Shown: positions 49,821 to 59,320, counted from the stretch's first letter. The stretch: DNA of 64,000 nucleotides from an uncultured Alistipes sp. (GCF_949296715.1 NZ_CASFQD010000059.1:22970-86969); one strand, 5' to 3'. Notes: generated by a model from the sequence alone, not told the origin. A program made the numbers and translations.

Positions 49821-49915
49821 CCCGTCCGATCCGGGTCCCGGCACGGTCCGGGACCTTTTCGTATATGCACGCCTGACAGGAAGTCAAACCGAAAACCGCA
49901 GGGTTTTCACAACAC

Positions 49916-50425
49916 ATGGATGTTATGGAGAAGAAGATGAAAGTTTTGGCGCTGGTCGCCCACGACAACATGAAACGCGACCTGGCGGAGTGGGTGGACT
50001 GGAACAGCAGCAAGTTGAGCCGCCACCATCTGGTCTGCACGGGAACGACGGGCAAGATGGTCGAGAAGACGCTGCGCGACCACCGGGAGAAGAACAATCC
50101 GGAGCAGGACGGCACAGAGGAGACTGCGCCCGATTTGCAGGTCACGCTGCTCAAGTCGGGCCCGCTGGGCGGTGACCAGCAGCTCGGGTCGATGATTGCC
50201 GACGGACGCATCAGCGCCCTGATCTTTTTCTGGGACCCCATGTCGGCCCAGCCGCACGACGTCGACGTCAAGGCGCTGCTGCGCCTGGCGACGCTCTACA
50301 ACGTGCCGACGGCCGTAAACCGCTCGACGGCCGATTTCCTGATCTCTTCGCCGCTGTTCGAGGACGACGACTACCGGCCCGTGGTCAAGGACTACAGGGA
50401 GTATATCGAGCGGGTGCTGAAATAG
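49916..50425 (+). CDS. mgsA: Methylglyoxal synthase
   Basis: 169 residues; starts at 49916 or, more likely by homology, the ATG at 49928 or 49940 closer to KVLALVAHDNMKRDL. It converts dihydroxyacetone phosphate to methylglyoxal and phosphate, relieving sugar-phosphate stress. Seen: TGTTGKMV, LKSGPLGGDQQLGSMIA with the catalytic Asp, and FFWDPMSAQPHDVDVKALLR. A hydrophilic insert (HREKNNPEQDGTEETAPD, ~residues 58-75) between the first two motifs is longer than in the enzyme from Escherichia coli. Terminator follows. Confidence 0.95.
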   Translation: MDVMEKKMKVLALVAHDNMKRDLAEWVDWNSSKLSRHHLVCTGTTGKMVEKTLRDHREKNNPEQDGTEETAPDLQVTLLKSGPLGGDQQLGSMIADGRISALIFFWDPMSAQPHDVDVKALLRLATLYNVPTAVNRSTADFLISSPLFEDDDYRPVVKDYREYIERVLK

Positions 50426-50451
50426 CCCCTCCTGCAGCGGGACCGAACGGG

Positions 50452-50484
50452 AAGGCCGCACCGGATTGTCCGGTGCGGCCTTTT
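50452..50484. terminator. Bidirectional terminator after mgsA
   Basis: Perfect 14-bp stem AAGGCCGCACCGGA / TCCGGTGCGGCCTT with a 3-nt loop and T run, between mgsA and the converging S41 peptidase gene. Confidence 0.92.
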
Positions 50485-50635
50485 GTTGTGTGTGGTTTGT
50501 CCCGACCGGCGGGATAAAACCGGTGCAGCGGGCGGGCCGGCAGGAGCGTGACGGCATGACGATTGTCGGGACGGGACGGCACGTTGCGCGGGCCATGCGG
50601 GCGGACCGGCGCCCTCCGGCAGGTATCCGCCGGGA

Positions 50636-52252
50636 TCAGCGGCCGTTGCGGGTGCGGATGATTGCCAGCAGGCGGTCCAGCTGCCCGTCGCGGCCGGTGA
50701 GGTACTCCGCGGCGATGCACGGAACGGGAATGTCGGGCTGCACGACCCCGTCGACGGCGCGCGTGCATTCGTCGATGCGCACCATCGAGACGGCACCCTG
50801 ATAGAGGGCCGTCGGCATGAGGAAGCCTCCGTCGAGCACCTCGCCGTACTTGAGCGCATTGTGCCGCAGCGGTTCGCCGGCCAGTTCGGCGGCGCCGTGG
50901 TACTGGAGCATGTTGACGAACGACGCGGCGATCGACCCCGTGTCGCGCCCCACGAGCACGTAGTAGCGCAGCCCTCCGACATACATCTTCGGAACGGTCG
51001 GGAACGAGCGGACGTACTCCTCCTCGGGCAGCGGCACGGTCTGTCCGAGCATCTCCTCGGTGAGAAATCCGTAACAGGGCATCGACTTCCTCGAAGCCTT
51101 GACCCATTGCCCTGTGCAGTATTCCACGACCGGTTTGTCGATGAAGATCGAGAGCAGCCGGTCGAAGTTGTGTCCGTTGCCGCCGGGGTTGCGCCTCAAA
51201 TCGAGGATTACGTCGGTGATGCCCTGCCGGCGGAAGTCGAGGAGCGTGCGGTGGAGGATGCGGATCAGGCGGTTGTTGTTGGGGAAAAATTCGGGGATGG
51301 CGATGTAGCCGCAGCCCGCTTCGGGCCAGGTGCGGATGTTGCGGTCGATCTCCTCGGCGCGCGACAGCTCGAACAGCGTCCCGGCAGCCGGCATGCCGGC
51401 CGTTTCAAGGACCATCGGCCGGCCGTCGCGCAGCAGCTCGATGCGGAAGCGGTCGACGACCTGGCTGTAGAAATAGCGCCCCATGAGCGAGATCGGATAC
51501 ATGTGGCGGTCGTCGTAGCTGTACTTGAGGTATTCGGCGGCCGCAACGCCGTTGATGGCCGTCACCTGGTCGCCGCGCCGGAATGCCGGGTCGAGCGAGC
51601 GGTCGACGATGAGTGTGTCGTTGATCTGCAGCAGGTTGAATCCCGGTGTGGGCAGTGTCCGCTCGATGCGCCGCTGCTCGCGGCGGGTGAAGGATTCCGC
51701 GTCGCCGATGGGTGGCAGCAAAATCCGGTAGTGTGGGTCTTCGTAATGGAGACGGTCTAGGTAGGGGCGCAGCACGTAGAAAAACTCCGAGGAGAGCAGC
51801 GAATCCTTGCCCAGCGAATCGCAGCGGGCGTCGATCTCGGCACGGATCTGCGCCATCTCGTCCTCCGTAAAGAGCGAATCGAGCCCCGGATGGTTGCTGA
51901 CCTGGAAGAGCCGTCGGCCTTTGCCGATCAGCGAGCGGGGCATGTTGATGTCGATCAGGGCATAGATTCGGTTGGGGACACGCACCTCGAAACTCTTGCC
52001 GGCCCGGCGGATGCTGTCGAGCTCCTGTCGGGTGGGGTTCGTGGGCGCTGCGGTTGGTGCCGGAGTGTCGGGAGCTGCTGTGGGCGCAGGGGAGTCGGAC
52101 GTGGCGGTTGGTGCCGGAGTGTCGGGAGCTGCTGTGGGCGCCGGAGAGTCGGACGTGGCGGTTGGCGTCGGAGTGTCGGGCGCTGCCGGAAGCAGCAGCG
52201 GAAAGAGCACTGCCGCAAGGAGCAGTGCCCGCAGTAGTGGGGTTCGGTTCAT
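50636..52252 (-). CDS. S41-family (C-terminal processing-type) peptidase, exported
   Basis: 538 residues. Signal MNRTPLLRALLLAAVLFPLL, cleavage near PAAP. Residues ~24-70 are a Pro/Ala/Thr repeat (DTPAPTATSDSPAPTAAP, 18 residues, more than twice). A PDZ-like segment is around DQVTAINGVAAAEYLKYS, and the S41 core shows VILDLRRNPGGNGHNFDRLL and VGRDTGSIAASFVNML, where the Ser region of tail-specific proteases lies. The usual Lys of the dyad cannot be placed with certainty. Periplasmic or surface protease; substrate unknown. A 114-bp gap separates it from dusB upstream. Confidence 0.82.
   Translation of the reverse strand: MNRTPLLRALLLAAVLFPLLLPAAPDTPTPTATSDSPAPTAAPDTPAPTATSDSPAPTAAPDTPAPTAAPTNPTRQELDSIRRAGKSFEVRVPNRIYALIDINMPRSLIGKGRRLFQVSNHPGLDSLFTEDEMAQIRAEIDARCDSLGKDSLLSSEFFYVLRPYLDRLHYEDPHYRILLPPIGDAESFTRREQRRIERTLPTPGFNLLQINDTLIVDRSLDPAFRRGDQVTAINGVAAAEYLKYSYDDRHMYPISLMGRYFYSQVVDRFRIELLRDGRPMVLETAGMPAAGTLFELSRAEEIDRNIRTWPEAGCGYIAIPEFFPNNNRLIRILHRTLLDFRRQGITDVILDLRRNPGGNGHNFDRLLSIFIDKPVVEYCTGQWVKASRKSMPCYGFLTEEMLGQTVPLPEEEYVRSFPTVPKMYVGGLRYYVLVGRDTGSIAASFVNMLQYHGAAELAGEPLRHNALKYGEVLDGGFLMPTALYQGAVSMVRIDECTRAVDGVVQPDIPVPCIAAEYLTGRDGQLDRLLAIIRTRNGR
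52035..52180. repeat. 54-bp repeat encoding the PAT-rich stalk of the S41 peptidase
   Basis: About two and a half copies of a 54-bp unit (core GTTGGTGCCGGAGTGTCGGG on the plus strand) encode the 18-residue DTPAPTATSDSPAPTAAP repeat. Confidence 0.85.
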
Positions 52253-52366
52253 CGGTCTGAAGGTTGGGTTCTCCCTTCAAACGGATATCGGGTGGCGGAT
52301 CGTATGCCGCCGGGCTGCTTTTTGCGGATAGGGTTGCGCACGGGGCCTGCCGCACGGGCCGCCGTG

Positions 52367-53389
52367 TCAGAGGTCGTGCGACAGCGGGGCGGGGACGGCA
52401 CCGCTCATGTCGTAGTCGCCCCAGCGTTCGGCCACGTAGTCGAGCGTCGCGAAGAGCTCGTCGACGTCGAGCGTCGTGACCAGCTTCAGACGCGTCTCCC
52501 TGAAGTTGGGCAGCCCCTTGAAGTAGTTGGTCAGGTGGCGCCGCATCTCGAGGATGCCGACATGCTCGCCCTTGATCTCGAGCGACTTGTGCAGGTGTTC
52601 GCGGGCGATGGCGACACGCTCCGTGACGGAGGGTTGCGGCAGCACCTCGCCCGTTGCGAGGAAGTGCTTGACCTCGCGGAAGATCCACGGACGCCCGTAG
52701 GTCGCGCGGCCGATCATCACGCCGTCCACGCCGTAGCGGTCGAACATCGCGGCGGCCTTCGGCCCCGAGTCGACATCGCCGTTGCCGATGATCGGAATGT
52801 GGATGGCGGGGTTGTTCTTCACCTCGCCGATGAGCGTCCAGTCGGCCTCGCCGCGGTACATCTGGGCCCGCGTGCGGCCGTGGATCGTGAGCGCCGCGAT
52901 GCCGACGTCCTGCAGGCGCAGGGCGATCTCCATGATGTTCTTCGACTCGTCGTCCCAGCCCAGCCGCGTCTTGACCGTCACGGGCTTGTGCACGGCGCGG
53001 ACGATCTGTCGCGTCATCTCGACCATGAGCGGCACGTCGCGCATCATGCCCGACCCGGCGCCGCGCCCGGCGATCTTCTTTACCGGGCAGCCGAAGTTGA
53101 TGTCGATGATGTCGGGCCCGGCCGCCTCGGCCATGCGCGCCGCCTCGACCATCGGCTCGATCAGGTGGCCGTAGATCTGAATGCCCACGGGGCGCTCGGC
53201 ATCGTCGATCGCAAGCTTCTTGAGCGACTTGGCGGCGTCGCGGATCAGCCCGTCCGAGGAGATGAACTCCGTGTAGACGACATCCGCGCCGAAGCGCTTG
53301 CACATGTAGCGGAACGAAGGGTCCGTGACGTCCTCCATGGGCGCCAGCAGCAGGGGCTTCTCCCCGAGGTCCAGATCGGCTATCTTCAT
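52367..53389 (-). CDS. dusB: tRNA-dihydrouridine synthase, DusB family
   Basis: 340 residues. Reduces uridine to dihydrouridine in tRNA with FMN and NADPH. Motifs: LLLAPMEDVTDPSFRYMCK, IDINFGCPVKKIAGRGAGS with the catalytic Cys, TVKTRLGWDD, TIHGRTRAQMYRGEADW, and IGNGDVDSG and MIGRATYGRPWIF for the flavin phosphate. Its ATG overlaps the stop of the CBS-domain membrane protein gene (ATGA at 53386-53389), so the two are translationally coupled. Confidence 0.95.
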   Translation of the reverse strand: MKIADLDLGEKPLLLAPMEDVTDPSFRYMCKRFGADVVYTEFISSDGLIRDAAKSLKKLAIDDAERPVGIQIYGHLIEPMVEAARMAEAAGPDIIDINFGCPVKKIAGRGAGSGMMRDVPLMVEMTRQIVRAVHKPVTVKTRLGWDDESKNIMEIALRLQDVGIAALTIHGRTRAQMYRGEADWTLIGEVKNNPAIHIPIIGNGDVDSGPKAAAMFDRYGVDGVMIGRATYGRPWIFREVKHFLATGEVLPQPSVTERVAIAREHLHKSLEIKGEHVGILEMRRHLTNYFKGLPNFRETRLKLVTTLDVDELFATLDYVAERWGDYDMSGAVPAPLSHDL

Positions 53390-54663
53390 TTTTCAGTCTT
53401 TTCCAGCGGGGTGACCAGCAGTTTGTCGATGCGGGCGCCGTCCATGTCGACGACCTCGATGCGGTAGCCGTTCCACTCGAAGTGCTCGCCCGACTGCGGG
53501 ATGTGGTCCAGCTGGTCGAGCACCAGCCCGCTGATCGTGTTGTAGGCCGTGCAGGAGTGCTCCTCCTCGATGCCGAGGCTGACCAGGAAGTCGTAGAACG
53601 GGCACTGCCCGTCGACGAGCAGGCCGCCGTCGTCGCGGCGGATGATGTCGGGCTCCTCCGAGCGGTCGGGAATCTCGCCCACGAGCGCCTCGAAGATGTC
53701 CTTGAAGGTGATGATGCCGCGCGTCACGCCGAACTCGTCGCAGACGATGCCGTAGCCGAGCTGCTCGCTGCGCAGCTGCTCGAGCACGTCGTAGACCTCG
53801 AATCCCTCGTGAAAGAACTTCACGGGCGAGAGGTAGTCGCGCAGGTTGAAATCCTTGTCGCCGATGTGGCTGAAGAGGTCCTTCAGGTAGACCACGCCGA
53901 GCAGCTTGTCGAGGCTGCCGTCCCCCACGGGGTAGCGGTTGTGGGGCTTCTCGTCGACGATAGCGCGTATCTGGGCCGGGCTCATCGAGATGTCGAGCCA
54001 GACCATTTCGCTGCGGTAGGTCATGATCGACTCGACGGTGCGGTCGCCCAGCGAGAAGACGCGCCCGACGATCTTCTGCTCGACCTCCTGCACCTCGCCG
54101 TCCTCGGCGCCTTCGCGGATGATCGAGCGGATCTCCTCCTCGGTGACCTTGCTTTCGGCCTTCTTCAGCCCCAGCAGCCGCGATACGCCGGCCGTGCTGT
54201 GCGAGAGCAGCCACACGAAGGGCGAGGCCAGCTGCGAGAGCACGCCCATGGGCCGCGACATGAAGATGGCGATCTTCTCGGCGCCGCTCATGCCGATGCG
54301 CTTGGGCACCAATTCGCCGAAGATGAGCGTCAGGTAGGTCACGACGATGACGATCGTCACCTGCGCGACGACGGTCGCCGTGCGCAGCGGAATGCCCAGT
54401 GCGGAGAGCTTCGCGCCGAACGATGCGGCGAGCGTGTCGCCCGAGTAGATACCCGTGAGGATGCCGATCAGGGTGATGCCGATCTGGATGGTCGAGAGAA
54501 ACTTGTCGGGGTCCTGGATGAGCTGCTGGGCCCGCCGTGCCCCGGCGTTGCCCTGGCGGGCGAGCATCTCGAGGTTCGAGCGGCGCGCCGAGATGAGCGC
54601 GATCTCGGACATGGCGAAGAGGCCGTTGAGCAGGATCAGCAGCAGAATGATGACTATTTCCAT
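53386..54663 (-). CDS. CNNM/CorC (HlyC) family membrane protein with CBS pair
   Basis: 425 residues. N-terminal DUF21/CNNM membrane domain (EIVIILLLILLNGLFAMSEI, LTIIGI-type helices, FGELVPKRIG), then two CBS domains (~residues 205-330; VESIMTYRSEMVWLDI, YPVGDGSLDKLLGVVYLKDL) and a C-terminal CorC_HlyC domain (YNTISGLVLDQLDHIPQSGE). Homologues are magnesium/cobalt efflux proteins or the gliding-associated GldE. Inner membrane. First gene of an operon with dusB; promoter at 54690-54697. Confidence 0.92.
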   Translation of the reverse strand: MEIVIILLLILLNGLFAMSEIALISARRSNLEMLARQGNAGARRAQQLIQDPDKFLSTIQIGITLIGILTGIYSGDTLAASFGAKLSALGIPLRTATVVAQVTIVIVVTYLTLIFGELVPKRIGMSGAEKIAIFMSRPMGVLSQLASPFVWLLSHSTAGVSRLLGLKKAESKVTEEEIRSIIREGAEDGEVQEVEQKIVGRVFSLGDRTVESIMTYRSEMVWLDISMSPAQIRAIVDEKPHNRYPVGDGSLDKLLGVVYLKDLFSHIGDKDFNLRDYLSPVKFFHEGFEVYDVLEQLRSEQLGYGIVCDEFGVTRGIITFKDIFEALVGEIPDRSEEPDIIRRDDGGLLVDGQCPFYDFLVSLGIEEEHSCTAYNTISGLVLDQLDHIPQSGEHFEWNGYRIEVVDMDGARIDKLLVTPLEKTEK

Positions 54664-54689
54664 GTATCGTGTTGTTCGGTAAAGTTGTG

Positions 54690-54697
54690 CGAAGATA
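54690..54697 (-). promoter_or_regulatory. -7 box of the CorC-like/dusB operon
   Basis: TATCTTCG on the minus strand with a ~20-nt leader to the ATG at 54663. Confidence 0.6.
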
Positions 54698-54749
54698 GCG
54701 ATTTTTCCCGATAATCCGGTGGCTGTGTTGATTATTCGCCGAAAAACGC

Positions 54750-54757
54750 TAAATTTG
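54750..54757 (+). promoter_or_regulatory. Promoter of argS
   Basis: TAAATTTG with TTG at 54728-54730 as partial -33 (spacer ~19 nt). Leader ~15 nt to the ATG at 54778. Confidence 0.65.
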
Positions 54758-54777
54758 CACGCAAATTCTTTCAAGAC

Positions 54778-56568
54778 ATGACAAATACGGAGACCTTTAT
54801 TTCGGATGCGGTCCGCCGGTCGGTGGAGGCGCTCTACGGCACGCTGGACGGCGAGCAGTTGCAGATTCAGAAGACCCGCAGGGAGTTTGAGGGCGACTAT
54901 ACCCTCGTGACCTTCCCGCTGCTGCGACGAAGCCGCAAGTCCCCCGAGGCCACGGCGACCGAGATCGGCGAATACATGACGGCCCACGTGCCCGAGATCA
55001 AGTCCTTCAACGTGATAAAAGGCTTTCTGAACCTCTCGCTCGACGTCTCGTTCTGGGGCGAGCGCTTCGCGGAGATCGTCGCCGACGAGGCCTTCGGACA
55101 GGCGCCGGCAACGGGCCGCACGGTGATGATCGAATACTCGTCGCCCAACACGAACAAGCCGCTGCACCTGGGCCACATCCGCAACAACCTGCTGGGATAC
55201 TCCGTGGCGCAGATTCTTGCGGCGAACGGCCACACGGTCATCAAGGCCAACCTGGTGAACGACCGCGGCATCCACATCTGCAAGTCGATGCTGGCGTGGA
55301 AGCTCTACGGCAACGGCGAAACCCCCGCGTCGACGGGCATGAAGGGCGACCACCTCGTGGGCAAGTACTACGTCGAGTTCGACAAGCACTACAAGGCGCA
55401 GATCAGGGAGCTCGAGGCGCAGGGCATGAGCGAGGAGGAGGCCAAGAAGCAGGCCCCGATCATGCGCGAGGCGCAGGAGATGCTGCGCAAGTGGGAGGCG
55501 AAGGACCCCGAGGTCTACGCCCTCTGGGAGACGATGAACGGCTGGGTCTACGAGGGCTTCGACGTGACGTACAAGGCGCTGGGCGTCGATTTCGACAAGG
55601 TATATTACGAGTCGCAGACCTACCTGCTGGGCAAGTCGCTCGTCGAGGAGGGGCTCCGCAAGGGGGTCTTCTACCGCCGCGACGACAACTCGGTGTGGAT
55701 CGACCTCCAGGGCGACGGGCTCGATGAGAAACTGCTGCTGCGCGGCGACGGCACGTCGGTCTACATGACGCAGGACCTCGGCACGGCCTACCGCCGCTTC
55801 GAGGACAACAAGCTCGACGACATGATCTACGTCGTGGGCAACGAGCAGAACTACCACTTCCAGGTGCTGAAGCTCGTGCTCAAGAAGCTGGGCTACGCCG
55901 AGTGGAGCGACCACATCACGCACCTCTCCTACGGCATGGTCGAGCTGCCCGAGGGCAAGATGAAGTCGCGCGAGGGCACGGTGGTCGATGCCGACGACCT
56001 GATTGCCGACATGGTTGCGACGGCCCGCGAGATGTCCGCCGAGCTGGGCAAGCTGGACGGATGCAGCGAAGAGGAGGCCTCGGCCGTCTCGACGATGGTG
56101 GGTCTCGGCGCGCTGAAGTACTTTATCCTGAAGGTCGATCCCAAGAAGACGATGCTCTTCGACCCGCGCGAGTCGATCGACTTCAACGGCAATACGGGCC
56201 CCTTCATCCAGTATACGCACGCGCGCATCCGCTCGATCCTGCGCAAGGCCGCCGAGGCCGGCATCGCCCCGGCTGCGGGTTACGATGCCGCGACGCCGCT
56301 GCTTCCGGAGGAGATCGAGCTGATCCGCCTGCTGACCGAATACCCGGCGACGGTGAAGGTCGCGGGCGACAACTTCGCTCCGTCGATCATCGGCGCCTAT
56401 GTCTACGAACTGGCCAAGCAGTTCAACGCCTACTACCACGACCATTCGATCCTGCGCGAGGAGAATGCCGCCGTGCGGGCGCTGCGCCTGCAGCTGGCCG
56501 CACAGGTCGCCCGCATCATCAAGCGCGGCATGCGCCTGCTGGGCATCGACGTCCCCGAGCGGATGTAA
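54778..56568 (+). CDS. argS: Arginyl-tRNA synthetase
   Basis: 596 residues, normal for class I ArgRS. Charges tRNA-Arg. N-terminal additional domain with IKGFLNLSL; the HIGH motif appears as HLGHIRNNLLGYS after EYSSPNTNKPL; then LVNDRGIHICKSMLAW and the KMSKS-equivalent KMKSREGTVVDADDL; C-terminal DALR anticodon-binding domain (ANQF-type YELAKQFNAYYHDHSIL). Diverges from the CorC-like gene. Confidence 0.98.
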   Translation: MTNTETFISDAVRRSVEALYGTLDGEQLQIQKTRREFEGDYTLVTFPLLRRSRKSPEATATEIGEYMTAHVPEIKSFNVIKGFLNLSLDVSFWGERFAEIVADEAFGQAPATGRTVMIEYSSPNTNKPLHLGHIRNNLLGYSVAQILAANGHTVIKANLVNDRGIHICKSMLAWKLYGNGETPASTGMKGDHLVGKYYVEFDKHYKAQIRELEAQGMSEEEAKKQAPIMREAQEMLRKWEAKDPEVYALWETMNGWVYEGFDVTYKALGVDFDKVYYESQTYLLGKSLVEEGLRKGVFYRRDDNSVWIDLQGDGLDEKLLLRGDGTSVYMTQDLGTAYRRFEDNKLDDMIYVVGNEQNYHFQVLKLVLKKLGYAEWSDHITHLSYGMVELPEGKMKSREGTVVDADDLIADMVATAREMSAELGKLDGCSEEEASAVSTMVGLGALKYFILKVDPKKTMLFDPRESIDFNGNTGPFIQYTHARIRSILRKAAEAGIAPAAGYDAATPLLPEEIELIRLLTEYPATVKVAGDNFAPSIIGAYVYELAKQFNAYYHDHSILREENAAVRALRLQLAAQVARIIKRGMRLLGIDVPERM

Positions 56569-56680
56569 CGATCCGGCCGGATGCGATACGGAGCCGTCCC
56601 GACACCCGGGGTGGCTCTTTTTCAATCGTGGTACGAACTTTGCGAGAGTCGGACAAACAATCAACCAACACTGTTTTAGC

Positions 56681-57688
56681 GTGAAAACTATTGTTACAAC
56701 TCTTGCTCTCGCATTGTGTGCCGCCACCGGGGTGACGGCGCAGACGAAAAGTGCGGCGCCGGCTCCCGGTGCCGATTCCGTTCTGCTGTCGGAGACGACC
56801 GACGGCGATTACATCGTGCGCCGGTACCTGGTCCGCAGCTCCGGCGATGCCGACTTTACGATGCATTACCGGATCAGCCTGGCGACGCTCGACACGTCGC
56901 TCGGCGGCAATCCGAAACAGCTGGGCGACCTGAATGCCTTTTTGAGCGGGCTGGTCGGCGACACGCTCCGCAAGGTGCAGTCGGTCACCGTCACGGGCTA
57001 TTCGTCGCCCGACGGCCCCGTGCAGCTCAACGAGAAGCTGGCGGCGCAGCGCGCCCGGGATTTCATGGCCTATGCCGACGGCAAGTACGGCCTGTCGAAG
57101 AAGTACACGGTCAAGGTAAACTCCGTGGCCGAGGACTGGAAGATGTGCCGCACGCTGGTGGCCCAGTCGCAGATTCCCGACCGCGCGGCCGTGCTGCAGA
57201 TCATCGACGGGACGCAGACCCCCGAGCAGAAGGAGCTGGCGCTCGAGAAGCTGCCTGCGGCGTGGAGCTACATGAAGGCGAACATCCTGCCGCCGCTGCG
57301 GCGCGTCGAGGTGATGATCGTCTATGCCGACGGCAACATCGTCGAGCAGCGCACGCTGAAGCCGAAACCGGCTCCGGCACCTGCTCCCGAGTCGTATGAG
57401 GTGGTCGACGAGACCATTACGGGCGTGATCGTCGAGATGCCCGAGTCGAAGAAGGAGATGCGTGAGGAGCACCGCGCCGCGGCCCGCGAGGCGCATCAGG
57501 ATGCCACGATGACCCGGCGCGAGGCGCGCGAGGCGGCCCGTATCGCGAAGCGCGACGCCCGCGAGGCGAAGAAGATCGAGCGCCGGACTGCCCGTGCGGC
57601 CGAGAAGATGGCCCGAAAGGAGGCCAAGGCCGCCAAGAAGGGCGCCAAGGCGATGCAGAAGAACGAAAAGGACCTCGAAAAGATGTAG
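56681..57688 (+). CDS. OmpA-like exported protein with basic coiled-coil tail, GTG start
   Basis: 335 residues from GTG at 56681, chosen because it gives a perfect signal peptide (KTIVTTLALALCAATGVTAQ) and sits after AT-rich leader sequence. An in-frame ATG lies far upstream inside argS. Residues ~55-220 include VQSVTVTGYSSPDGPVQLNEKLAAQRARDFMAY, an OmpA-like peptidoglycan-binding motif. After a Pro/Ala linker the last ~90 residues are almost entirely Ala/Arg/Lys/Glu/Met, a long charged helix. Possibly an envelope tether; function not established. An upstream ACTTTGC near 56637 may be its -7 element. Confidence 0.75.
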   Translation: MKTIVTTLALALCAATGVTAQTKSAAPAPGADSVLLSETTDGDYIVRRYLVRSSGDADFTMHYRISLATLDTSLGGNPKQLGDLNAFLSGLVGDTLRKVQSVTVTGYSSPDGPVQLNEKLAAQRARDFMAYADGKYGLSKKYTVKVNSVAEDWKMCRTLVAQSQIPDRAAVLQIIDGTQTPEQKELALEKLPAAWSYMKANILPPLRRVEVMIVYADGNIVEQRTLKPKPAPAPAPESYEVVDETITGVIVEMPESKKEMREEHRAAAREAHQDATMTRREAREAARIAKRDAREAKKIERRTARAAEKMARKEAKAAKKGAKAMQKNEKDLEKM

Positions 57689-57801
57689 CCTTGCGCCCCT
57701 GCGTGCCGCCGCTTCGGCCTTGCGTGCCGCCGCTCCGGCCTTGCGTGCCGCCGTTCCGGCCTTGTGCGCCGCCGTTCCGGCCTTGCGTGCCGCTGCTTCG
57801 G
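57689..57801. repeat. ~5-copy 21-bp tandem repeat right after the stop codon
   Basis: Unit GGCCTTGCGTGCCGCCGCTC with small changes, beginning directly after the TAG of the OmpA-like gene. Not coding. Confidence 0.88.
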
Positions 57802-57847
57802 ACCGGCGGCAGAGAGCCGGTGCCGCAGAGAGCCGACGCAGGTGAAG

Positions 57848-57881
57848 AAAGGGCCCTCCGCTGATGCGGAAGGCCCTTTTT
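57848..57881. terminator. Bidirectional terminator before the second MATE gene
   Basis: Stem AAAGGGCC.TCCGC / GCGGA.GGCCCTTT with one mismatch and a 4-nt loop, then T run. Confidence 0.85.
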
Positions 57882-57949
57882 CGTGCCGTTGTGCCGGGGC
57901 GAGGATACCTCGTATAGGCTGCCGCCCTGCTTGACGGGCCGCAGCCGTG

Positions 57950-59320
57950 TCAGGCGCGGACGAAGCTCTTGTCGGCCCACTTCATGCCGTACCAGCGGCG
58001 GATGAAGATGACGCCGCGGATGTTCTCGTCGAGCGAGAAGGCCGCCCACATGCCGCAGAGCGCCAGCCCCCAGTGTACGCCGAAGAGGTAGCCGACCCCC
58101 ACGGCGATGCTCCACATGACGACGAGCCCCACGTAGAAGGGGTAGTTGACGTCGCCGACGGCCCGCAGGGCGTTCGTGGCGAAGATGTTGATCGGGCGTC
58201 CGATCTCCAGCACGACGTCGATCATCAGCACGAGCGTGCCCATGTGGATGATGTGTTCGTTCTGCGTGAGGAATCCGAGGATCGCGGGGCCCGCCAGCGC
58301 AATGGCCGTCGAGAGCAGCAGGGTGATGCCGACGGCCCGTTTCATGACGTACTTGCCCAGGATGAAGGCCGCGTGGGGCCGCTGCTGCCCGACCAGATGG
58401 CCGATGCAGATGGCGCCGCCCTGCGCGATGGCGATGCAGAAGAGGTAGGCGAACATGATGATGTTGACGCAGTAGGTGCGCGCGGCCAGCGCCTCGGCCC
58501 CCAACATGTTGATGAAGAAGGTGATGACCACCTGCGAGGAACTGTACGAGAGCTGCTCGCCGGCCGAGGGGAGGCCGACCTTGAGCAGGTTGCGCAGCTC
58601 CTGCACGGGGAAGGGGCGGAACCAGGCGAGCGGGAAGCGGCGGATGTGCTTGCGCAGCAGGATAACGAAGAGCAGCACCATGGCCACGCCGCGGCTGAAG
58701 GCCGTCGAGATGGCCGCGCCCTCGACCCCGAGTTCGGGCATGCCCAGCTTGCCGAAGATGAGCGAGTAGTTGCCGATGATGTTGAGGAGGTTGACCACGA
58801 CGGTCACCAGCATCGGGTAGATGGCCTTGTCGGCGCTGCGCAGCGCCGCCGAGAGGGTCATCGAAATGGCTTGGAAGAAGGCGAAGGCCCCGACGATGCG
58901 CATGTAGTCCACGCCGTCGGCCAGCAGTTCCGGCCCGAGGCCCATCCAGCGCAGGATCGTGTGGCACCCGAAGTAGAGCAGGGCGCTCACGGCCAGTCCG
59001 ACGACGAGGTTGACCATGAGGGAGATGCCCACGACCTGCGTCACCTTCCTGTCGAGCCGCGCGCCGATGTACTGCGAGCATAGCACCGAGGTGCCCAGGT
59101 TGATGACCTCGAAGACGAGGAACGTGAGCATGATGATCTGGTTGACGACGCCGACGGCGGCGACGCTGTTGTCCGAGTGGCGGCTCAACATGACCGTGTC
59201 GACGGCGCCGAGCATCATGATGAGCAGCGTCTCGACGAAGATCGGGGCTGCGAGCCGCAGCAACTGCTGTTTGAGCGGAGACGGCTGTTTGCGGCTCCGC
59301 GTGAAGAACCGATTGAACAT
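57950..59320 (-). CDS. MATE-family efflux transporter (second copy)
   Basis: 456 residues from the ATG at 59320; a TTG at 59329 would add three residues. Twelve membrane helices: LLRLAAPIFVETLLIMMLGAVDTVMLS and the second-half start LLKVGLPSAGEQLSYSSSQV show the two-fold repeat. It differs clearly from the MATE protein at 699-2018 and belongs to another subgroup (NorM/DinF-like). Cation-coupled export of drugs or metabolites. Own promoter at 59347-59354; diverges from the small 95-residue protein gene. Confidence 0.92.
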   Translation of the reverse strand: MFNRFFTRSRKQPSPLKQQLLRLAAPIFVETLLIMMLGAVDTVMLSRHSDNSVAAVGVVNQIIMLTFLVFEVINLGTSVLCSQYIGARLDRKVTQVVGISLMVNLVVGLAVSALLYFGCHTILRWMGLGPELLADGVDYMRIVGAFAFFQAISMTLSAALRSADKAIYPMLVTVVVNLLNIIGNYSLIFGKLGMPELGVEGAAISTAFSRGVAMVLLFVILLRKHIRRFPLAWFRPFPVQELRNLLKVGLPSAGEQLSYSSSQVVITFFINMLGAEALAARTYCVNIIMFAYLFCIAIAQGGAICIGHLVGQQRPHAAFILGKYVMKRAVGITLLLSTAIALAGPAILGFLTQNEHIIHMGTLVLMIDVVLEIGRPINIFATNALRAVGDVNYPFYVGLVVMWSIAVGVGYLFGVHWGLALCGMWAAFSLDENIRGVIFIRRWYGMKWADKSFVRA

